Shown: piece by piece, positions 62,692 through 64,000 of the stretch
Layout of the letters: each line of letters begins with the position of its first letter
How positions within the stretch are numbered: position 1 is the stretch's first letter
DNA from: Cellulosilyticum sp. I15G10I2
GTDB lineage: Bacteria; Bacillota; Clostridia; Lachnospirales; Cellulosilyticaceae
NCBI RefSeq assembly: GCF_900095725.1
Contig: NZ_FMMP01000007.1
Location: 248,001 to 312,000, forward strand
Length of the DNA stretch: 64,000 bases
Direction: 5' to 3'
Program-made: the position numbers and the translations under genes
Notes under the pieces: model-generated
What the model was told of the DNA's origin: nothing
The model's input: the letters and a program-made list of their open reading frames with translations, nothing else
Databases searched by the model: none

Positions 62692-63527
62692 AAAAAACAC
62701 CTATACTTAAAACCAACCATATCGTTGCAGGGTATGATAAAAAGATTATTATTGATGGTATCGATATTACCATCCCGAACAATAAAATCAGTGTGATTAT
62801 CGGTGCAAATGCCTGCGGTAAATCTACCCTGCTTAAAACATTGGCGAGGCTGATTCAGCCTATGTCAGGCGAAATTTGTCTTAATAACACTCAACTAAAA
62901 GATATATCCCCTAAAAAATTGGCTCGTGTATTAGGCCTGCTCCCGCAGTCCCCTATTGTACCAGAAGGCATCGCTGTAGCTGACCTAGTTGCCAGAGGCC
63001 GTTTTCCTTACCAATCTTTTTTTAAGGGACTAGGACATAAGGACTATGAGGCTGTTGCTGAAGCTTTAGACATAATGGGCATCTCAGACCTTGCCAACCG
63101 AAGTGTAGATGAACTTTCCGGCGGTCAGCGCCAAAGAGTGTGGATAGCCATGGCACTGGCCCAACAGACAGATATCCTGCTTTTGGATGAACCTACGACT
63201 TTCTTAGATATCACCTACCAAGTTGAGATTCTAGACCTACTAACAGACTTAAATAGAAAACGGGGTACCACCATTGTCATGGTACTCCATGATATCAATC
63301 TATCAGCACGATATGCTGATTATATCTTTGCCCTTCACAAAGGAAAATTAATTGCAGAAGGAGCTCCTTCCGCAATCCTAAGTGAAGCATTAATTAAACA
63401 AGTCTTTGATCTTGACTGCTCTGTAATTAGCGATCCTGTATCTGGCACACCCTTTATCGTACCCAAGGGACGACACCATGTGAAGGGTGCTGCTACTTCT
63501 ATTCCAGTAGTCCAGATTGCTCGTTGA
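62688..63527 (+). CDS. Iron/siderophore ABC transporter ATPase (FecE/FhuC type)
   Basis: ATP-binding subunit of 279 residues: Walker A GANACGKST near residue 38, Q-loop LLPQSP, signature LSGGQRQRVW near residue 142, Walker B ILLLDEPTTF and the H-loop in VLHDINLSARYADYI. Unlike the two sugar systems in this window, the iron system carries its own ATPase. A terminator follows. Confidence 0.95.
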   Translation: MKKTPILKTNHIVAGYDKKIIIDGIDITIPNNKISVIIGANACGKSTLLKTLARLIQPMSGEICLNNTQLKDISPKKLARVLGLLPQSPIVPEGIAVADLVARGRFPYQSFFKGLGHKDYEAVAEALDIMGISDLANRSVDELSGGQRQRVWIAMALAQQTDILLLDEPTTFLDITYQVEILDLLTDLNRKRGTTIVMVLHDINLSARYADYIFALHKGKLIAEGAPSAILSEALIKQVFDLDCSVISDPVSGTPFIVPKGRHHVKGAATSIPVVQIAR

Positions 63528-63537
63528 ACATACTTTG

Positions 63538-63595
63538 AGGGAGTGCAGTTTGAAACTAGTTACTTAGTTTTAAACTGCACTCCCTCTATTTTGTG
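63538..63595 (+). terminator. Terminator of the iron ABC operon
   Basis: Perfect 15-bp stem (63538-63552 with 63573-63587) plus inner pairing of the loop, followed by TATTTT. Confidence 0.85.
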
Positions 63596-63823
63596 TCTAT
63601 ACTTTAAAATGCAGGATTATTAAAGATACCTAATTCCACATTTTATAATAATTGTATAAAATCATACGCCTTAGGATAACCTGACTAGCTCTTCACACTA
63701 TAATCTAATCTCATATATTGTCGAAACAATAAGCATTTTTTTTATAGCACATAAAAAGTATATAAAGTAAAATTAAGATGTATATGTCATAATTGTAAAT
63801 TTTATGGGAGCAGGTGATTTTAT

Positions 63824-64000
63824 ATGTTGCGTATTGCTATTTGTGATGATGAAAAAGCTATTTGTGCACAGTTAGAATATATATTAGAAGAAATCAGTAG
63901 CTCCTGTTTAGAAGAAGTCGAAATAGAGGTGTTTTTCTCTGGCGAGGAATTATATAGTTATCTTATGAAAAATACTTATTTTGATATGATCTTTCTAGAT
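63824..64000 (+). CDS. LytTR/AgrA-type response regulator, N-terminal part (cut by window end)
   Basis: The first 59 codons of a receiver domain: LRIAICDDEKAICAQLEYIL at the start and the phosphoacceptor region FDMIFLD at the window edge. This opening is typical of AgrA/LytTR-type regulators in Clostridia. The ribosome site is GGAGCAGGTGA. Output domain and partner kinase lie beyond the window. Confidence 0.82.
   Translation, partial: MLRIAICDDEKAICAQLEYILEEISSSCLEEVEIEVFFSGEELYSYLMKNTYFDMIFLD

Overview
The window looks like chromosome of a low-GC, Gram-positive anaerobe of the class Clostridia, probably near the Lachnospirales. The grounds are AT-rich intergenic DNA, strong AGGAGG-type ribosome sites, lipoprotein-anchored ABC systems without their own ATPase, YesMN, LytST and MocR regulators, and a complete [NiFe]-hydrogenase set. 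Genus is not established. No rRNA, tRNA, CRISPR array, prophage or intact insertion sequence was seen.

Layout. (1) 1-12.7 kb is a sugar-diacid (glucarate) island: glucarate dehydratase, a divergent LysR regulator, tartronate semialdehyde reductase, a GltD-like flavoprotein, a PrpR-type regulator with a degenerate sigma-54 ATPase, a PPC-domain protein, a DapA-family lyase, an AEC transporter, a CdaR-type activator and glycerate kinase. Together they could take glucarate through 5-keto-4-deoxyglucarate to pyruvate and tartronate semialdehyde, then glycerate and 2-phosphoglycerate. (2) 7.63-7.83 kb and 12.82-13.03 kb hold two inverted copies of a ~203-bp element whose paired segments change together, as in a folded RNA. 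The second copy abuts a dinD/hsdS scar left by a type I restriction locus. (3) 13.8-25.3 kb: OmpR-type two-component system with a secreted PepSY-like protein, RecQ, a secreted FAD enzyme, a folate operon (HD protein, FolP, FolB-FolK), two small genes and a MocR regulator. (4) 25.3-29.4 kb: CstA-family (pyruvate-type) carrier with its LytS/LytTR system and paired LytTR-like sites upstream of cstA. (5) 29.4-31.6 kb: CheY, CheC and PAS-GGDEF operon behind an unidentified structured leader with a terminator. (6) 31.7-37.8 kb: LacI-controlled fructan/sucrose ABC uptake and GH32 invertase, with a clear promoter and operator. (7) 37.9-44.4 kb: a second sugar ABC operon, divergent from a YesM/YesN pair. 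(8) 44.5-47.3 kb: small membrane and coiled-coil proteins and a ProX-type tRNA editing protein. (9) 47.4-59.4 kb: [NiFe]-hydrogenase locus of a protein with two cytochrome-b5-like domains and a long Pro-rich spacer, small and large subunits, maturation protease, HypA, HypB, HypF and HypC, a chemoreceptor, then HypD and HypE. (10) 59.4-63.6 kb: iron/siderophore ABC operon with a Fur-type box on its promoter. (11) The right edge cuts a LytTR-type response regulator.

The most unusual items are the cytochrome-b5-linked cytosolic hydrogenase, whose small subunit carries Glu where the proximal cluster normally has Cys, and the two-copy covarying RNA-like element.
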